From: Bacillota bacterium
GTDB lineage: Bacteria > Bacillota > Clostridia > Oscillospirales > Ruminococcaceae
Direction: 5' to 3'
Assembly (NCBI GenBank): GCA_023413185.1
Contig: JAEZQD010000118.1
Span: 1 to 9,060 of the forward strand
DNA: 9,060 bases
Shown: positions 6,275 through 9,060 of the stretch, one piece after another
How positions within the stretch are numbered: the stretch's first letter is position 1
How the letters are laid out: every line of letters begins with the position of its first letter
The notes under the pieces: model-generated
Databases searched by the model: none
Told to the model about the DNA's origin: nothing
What the model saw: only the letters and a program-made list of their open reading frames with translations
Translations under genes and position numbers: made by a program

Positions 6275-7450
6275 ATGGATATCAACAAGCAGTCGCTTGA
6301 CCTTCACTATAAGCTGCGCGGTAAAATCGAGGTCGTTTCCCGCGCTGCCATTAACACCCGCGAGGATCTCTCGCTGCTGTACACCCCCGGCGTAGCCGAG
6401 CCCTGCCGCGCGATCGCAGCGGACTACGAGAAGTCGTTTGAGCTGACACGTCGCGCGAATCTGGTCGCGGTCATCACCGACGGCTCCGCCGTGCTGGGTC
6501 TGGGCGACATCGGTCCTGCCGCCGGCATGCCGGTGATGGAGGGCAAATGCGCCCTGTTTAAGGAGTTTGGCGGGGTGGATGCGTTCCCCATCTGCGTGGA
6601 CACCAAGGACGTGGACAAGCTGGTGGAGACGATTTATCTCATCTCAAAAAGCTTCGGCGGCATTAATCTCGAGGACATCGCGGCACCCCGCTGCTTTGAG
6701 GTGGAGCGCAGGCTGAAAGAGCTGTGCGATATTCCAGTGTTTCACGACGACCAGCACGGCACTGCCATTGTGGTTGCGGCGGCTTTAATCAATGCGGTCA
6801 AGGTCACCGGCAAGGAGATGGGCAAGCTGAAGATCGTCATAAACGGCGCGGGAGCGGCGGGCATAGCCATTGGTAACCTGCTTATCTCAATGGGCTTTGG
6901 AAACGTGGTGCTGTGCGACATCGGCGGCATCATCTGTGAGGGCGACGACAACCTGACCCTGCCCCAGGCGGAGATTGCGAAGATCTCTAATCTGCACCAC
7001 GAGCACGGTCTGCTTTCGGACGCATTGCTCGGCGCGGACGCGTTTGTGGGCGTCTCACGCCCCGGGCTGGTCACCGCCGAGATGGTGTCTGTCATGAACG
7101 GTGGCATTGTGCTGGCAATGGCAAACCCGACGCCCGAGATTATGCCCGACGAGGCAAAGCGCGGCGGCGCACTGGTGGTGGGAACGGGACGCTCGGACTT
7201 CGCAAACCAGATTAACAACGTGCTGGTGTTCCCCGGCATCTTTAAGGGCGCACTTGCCGTGCGCGCAAAACGGATTACCGAGAGCATGAAGCAGCGCGCA
7301 GCGTATGCGATTGCTTCGCTGGTATCCCCCGAGGAGCTGTGCGCCGACTACATCATCCCAAACGCACTGGACAAAAAGGTGGCGGACGCGGTTGCAAAGG
7401 CGGTTGCGGATGACGCCGCCGAACACGGAGAGGCACGGGTTACCGGCTAG
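6275..7450 (+). CDS. Malic enzyme, probably NAD-dependent (391 aa)
   Basis: This cytoplasmic enzyme oxidatively decarboxylates malate to pyruvate and CO2 using NAD(P)+ and Mg2+ or Mn2+. Visible landmarks are LYTPGVAEPC with catalytic Tyr36, GKCALFKEFGG with general-base Lys91, metal ligands Glu133-Asp134 (NLEDIAAPRC) and Asp159 (FHDDQHGTA), and the dinucleotide loop GAGAAG (190-195). Asp214, at the end of the second strand of the Rossmann fold, would bind the ribose of NAD and disfavour NADP; this is an inference. Length fits the short bacterial/archaeal type without the phosphotransacetylase extension. The ATG at 6275 has AAAGGAAG upstream. It lies 47 nt after fumC with no promoter or terminator visible between, so it is co-transcribed. 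In an anaerobe the pair could run to pyruvate, or in reverse toward fumarate. The distal C-terminus is Ala-rich and acidic. Cofactor choice is unproven. Confidence 0.94.
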   Translation: MDINKQSLDLHYKLRGKIEVVSRAAINTREDLSLLYTPGVAEPCRAIAADYEKSFELTRRANLVAVITDGSAVLGLGDIGPAAGMPVMEGKCALFKEFGGVDAFPICVDTKDVDKLVETIYLISKSFGGINLEDIAAPRCFEVERRLKELCDIPVFHDDQHGTAIVVAAALINAVKVTGKEMGKLKIVINGAGAAGIAIGNLLISMGFGNVVLCDIGGIICEGDDNLTLPQAEIAKISNLHHEHGLLSDALLGADAFVGVSRPGLVTAEMVSVMNGGIVLAMANPTPEIMPDEAKRGGALVVGTGRSDFANQINNVLVFPGIFKGALAVRAKRITESMKQRAAYAIASLVSPEELCADYIIPNALDKKVADAVAKAVADDAAEHGEARVTG

Positions 7451-7487
7451 CACGGCAAACCCAAGGTAGTTTGTCTTATATTTGCAT

Positions 7488-7510
7488 GTTCAGGGGGTAA
7501 GCCGCTGAAC
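7488..7510. other. Short hairpin after the malic enzyme gene
   Basis: GTTCAG (7488-7493) pairs with CTGAAC (7505-7510) around an 11-base loop that can add a GG/CC pairing. No T run follows. It may help 3' end formation together with the longer hairpin at 7522-7572, but alone it is weak. Confidence 0.35.
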
Positions 7511-7521
7511 CGATAGACGCA

Positions 7522-7575
7522 TAACGTCCCGGGGTTGGTCACACGCCTGTTGTGAGCCGTCCCGGGGCGTTGTTT
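7522..7575. terminator. Long hairpin between convergent genes, probable bidirectional terminator
   Basis: A stem of about 11 bp pairs AACGTCCCGGG (7523-7533) with CCCGGGGCGTT (7561-7571) with one G-U pair. Inside it, TCACA (7539-7543) pairs with TGTGA (7551-7555). Only three Ts follow on the plus strand, so the U tract is poor. Its place between the malic enzyme stop (7450) and the convergent permease stop (7604) makes a shared terminator the likely role. Confidence 0.55.
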
Positions 7576-7603
7576 CATATGCTGTTTATCGCTGCAAGTA
7601 TTG

Positions 7604-8782
7604 CTACGCGTGCCGCGCGACTCGGTTAATGCGTTCGGTGCAGAGGATGAGCAGCACCGCGCAACCAAGCAGGTAGGGGGCAAACGTCAAAAAGGTGGTG
7701 CGCTCTGCCAATACGCCGAACAGCGGCGGCATTACCGTGCATCCGATATAGGAAAACGAAAGCTGAAAGCTCATAATTACCCGTGCGTTTTGCTTGCCAA
7801 AGCGCACTGGGGTTTCGTGCAGCATGCAGGGGAAGATAGGCGCGCAACCAAGCCCGATTAAAACAAACCCAACCGCATTCACAACCACGGGCACGGGCAG
7901 CAGCATCAGCACGATACCTCCAAGGATAATCCCCTCCCCCAAACGGATGAGTGCGGTGTTGCGCAGCTTGATGGTGGCAAAGCCGGTGATGAACCGACCG
8001 ATGGTAATGCCCAGAAAGAAAAAAGACACCCATTGCGCAGCCTGTGCGGCGTTTACACCCTTGACGTTGGTCATAAAGCTCGCGCCCCACAGCCCCATGG
8101 TTGCTTCTGCCGCGCAGTAAAATAAAAAGGAAAACAGCACCGACTTAACACCCTTAATGCGCAGAACGTAGAACATGCCCTTGTCGGCAGGCAAGGTATC
8201 CGCATCCTGTTCGGGCGCAGCGCCGCCGGTCTTTTCGGCAACGCGCTTCCACAGCGGCAGAGATAACAGCAGAATCACACACAGCACAAACTGAAGGGAA
8301 GAGACGGTAAAAAAACCGCTGCGCCAGCCAGCCGACTGTATGCTGCGCGACATGATGGCAGGACCAATCATCGCACCCACGCCCCAAAAGCAGTGCAGCC
8401 AGCTCATATGGCGCGATTTGTAGTGCTCCGCCACAAAAGCGTTAAGCCCTGCGTCCACACAACCGCCGCCCAGCCCAAGCGGAACGCAGAAGAGGATGGC
8501 AAGATAAAACGATGGCGCACTTGAGATACCAAACAATGCAATTGCGGTAAGCAGTACGCTTGCAATCATCACCCGACCCGTGCCAAAGCGTCGGATGACC
8601 TTCACACTGAAAAAGCTGGATAGGATGGTAAACGCAAACCCCGTAATCGAGAGAATACCCGCATAGCTGTAGGGCACCGCATATTCGGGTTGCATGGCGG
8701 GCCAGGACGCACCAATCATCGAATCGGGCAGACCCAGGCTGATAAAGGCAAGATAGATAAGAATAAGTAGCAGTATCGTCAT
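7604..8782 (-). CDS. MFS permease, 12 predicted helices (392 aa)
   Basis: This is a secondary transporter in the cytoplasmic membrane. The sequence has two halves of about six hydrophobic segments separated by a charged loop at about 183-218. The first helix ends in GLPDSMIGASWP (17-28) with Asp20, and the stretch around LNAFVAEHYKSRHMSWLHCFWG is characteristic of a Bacillota MFS subgroup often annotated as sugar-permease-like (FucP/GlcP relatives). The basic loop RRFGTGR (64-70) is a degenerate form of the conserved MFS loop after helix 2. Substrate cannot be read from the sequence; sugar or other small-molecule uptake or efflux are all possible. Start: ATG at 8782 is the only plausible initiator before Met22, but its GAGGAG is 13-14 nt away, longer than usual. 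The gene is monocistronic here and convergent with the malic enzyme gene. No adjacent regulator or enzyme hints at substrate. Confidence 0.92.
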   Translation of the reverse strand: MTILLLILIYLAFISLGLPDSMIGASWPAMQPEYAVPYSYAGILSITGFAFTILSSFFSVKVIRRFGTGRVMIASVLLTAIALFGISSAPSFYLAILFCVPLGLGGGCVDAGLNAFVAEHYKSRHMSWLHCFWGVGAMIGPAIMSRSIQSAGWRSGFFTVSSLQFVLCVILLLSLPLWKRVAEKTGGAAPEQDADTLPADKGMFYVLRIKGVKSVLFSFLFYCAAEATMGLWGASFMTNVKGVNAAQAAQWVSFFFLGITIGRFITGFATIKLRNTALIRLGEGIILGGIVLMLLPVPVVVNAVGFVLIGLGCAPIFPCMLHETPVRFGKQNARVIMSFQLSFSYIGCTVMPPLFGVLAERTTFLTFAPYLLGCAVLLILCTERINRVARHA

Positions 8783-8793
8783 AGCGTCAGCAT
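8779..8793 (-). promoter_or_regulatory. Four-codon leader ORF overlapping the permease start
   Basis: On the minus strand, GAGGAGATT is followed by ATG-CTG-ACG-CTA-TGA. The TGA overlaps the permease ATG as ATGA. The Shine-Dalgarno is 3 nt from this ATG and about 14 nt from the permease ATG, so neither spacing is ideal. Stop-start re-initiation could set permease expression. A tiny ORF like this can also arise by chance. Confidence 0.3.
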
Positions 8794-8897
8794 AATCTCC
8801 TCACAGCCAAACCAATAGCTGTTGTTTTAATGTCCCTAAAAGCTATTATCATGGCTTTTATATGATCGTTTTATAGACATTGTTCGGTTTCGTTAGT

Positions 8898-8924
8898 TTT
8901 TCAGCCCCACACGGAGGCTGAAAA
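8898..8924. other. Hairpin in the region upstream of the permease gene
   Basis: TTTTCAGCC (8898-8906) pairs with GGCTGAAAA (8916-8924), a nine-bp stem with a nine-base loop. Neither strand has a T run after it, so it is not a standard terminator. It lies 12 bases from the right repeat copy and has no counterpart beside the left copy. The surrounding stretch 8783-8935 is AT-rich and should contain the permease promoter, but I could not pick a convincing -35/-10 pair. Confidence 0.5.
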
Positions 8925-8935
8925 CGAATCGTTAC

Positions 8936-9053
8936 TATACTCAACAAACTTCAAAACGAATCCGTTTTGAACCGCACAAAAAACCGTGCGGCGCCCACAA
9001 ATGTGGGCGGTTTGTGGAGTCTATCGTCAATAAACACGCCATCCGGCGTGCGG
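8936..9053 (-). repeat. Four-hairpin structured repeat, right copy (inverted)
   Basis: This is the reverse complement of 1-118 with four substitutions. All four hairpins persist. Relative to the left copy, three differences are in linkers or a loop, and one turns a stem-closing G-C pair into G-U (element orientation). The copy lies upstream of the permease gene, whereas the left copy lies downstream of a gene, so it is not tied to one gene context. The seven bases 9054-9060 are outside the match or beyond the left copy's window edge. Confidence 0.85.
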
Positions 9054-9060
9054 CAGGTAC

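Noticed and set aside
1..9053. The inverted repeats as terminal inverted repeats of a 9-kb transposon
   Set aside because: There is no transposase, recombinase or cargo-like gene between them; the genes are ordinary metabolic and envelope genes in several independent operons. Dispersed repeats are simpler.

Overview
The window looks like a chromosomal piece (possibly a whole assembled contig) from an anaerobic, Gram-positive-type Clostridium-relative, most likely a gut Oscillospiraceae/Ruminococcaceae-like Bacillota. The reasons are moderately high GC, strong AGGAGG-type ribosome binding sites, near-consensus sigma-A promoters, an exported GHL10/Amidase_3 cell-wall enzyme, a short clostridial-type malic enzyme and a GLPDS-type MFS permease. 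This placement rests on protein character only. I see no rRNA, tRNA, CRISPR, transposase or phage gene.

Layout, left to right. Positions 1-118 hold a structured repeat of four hairpins. A minus-strand lipoprotein gene (127-726) with a very good promoter (779-808) follows. It diverges from a large exported protein (993-3917) that joins a divergent GHL10 glycosidase-like domain to a C-terminal N-acetylmuramoyl-L-alanine amidase. A terminator closes that unit at about 4007. A two-gene unit follows: a small XRE-family repressor (4100-4327) overlapping a four-helix membrane protein (4302-4718). Its promoter is bracketed by an inverted repeat and carries a 12-bp palindrome near the expected transcription start. 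A metabolic operon comes next: class II fumarase (fumC, 4845-6227) and an NAD-type malic enzyme (6275-7450), driven by a consensus promoter whose -35 box sits in the centre of an inverted repeat. A long hairpin separates this from a convergent minus-strand MFS permease (7604-8782). The window ends with a second copy of the four-hairpin repeat (8936-9053) in the opposite orientation, 114/118 identical to the first.

How the genes work together. The lipoprotein and the GHL10-amidase share a divergent intergenic region and are both envelope proteins, so a joint role is possible but unproven. The fusion is suggestive because amidases strip stem peptides from peptidoglycan and the E. coli GHL10 enzyme DigH cleaves the resulting naked glycans. 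The XRE/membrane pair looks like a self-regulating envelope or stress module of unknown function. Fumarase and malic enzyme interconvert fumarate, malate and pyruvate + CO2. The MFS permease has no visible metabolic partner.

Most of the content is ordinary chromosomal genes. The least explained features are the paired hairpin repeats, the GHL10-amidase fusion with altered active-site motifs, and the operator-like symmetry at two promoters.
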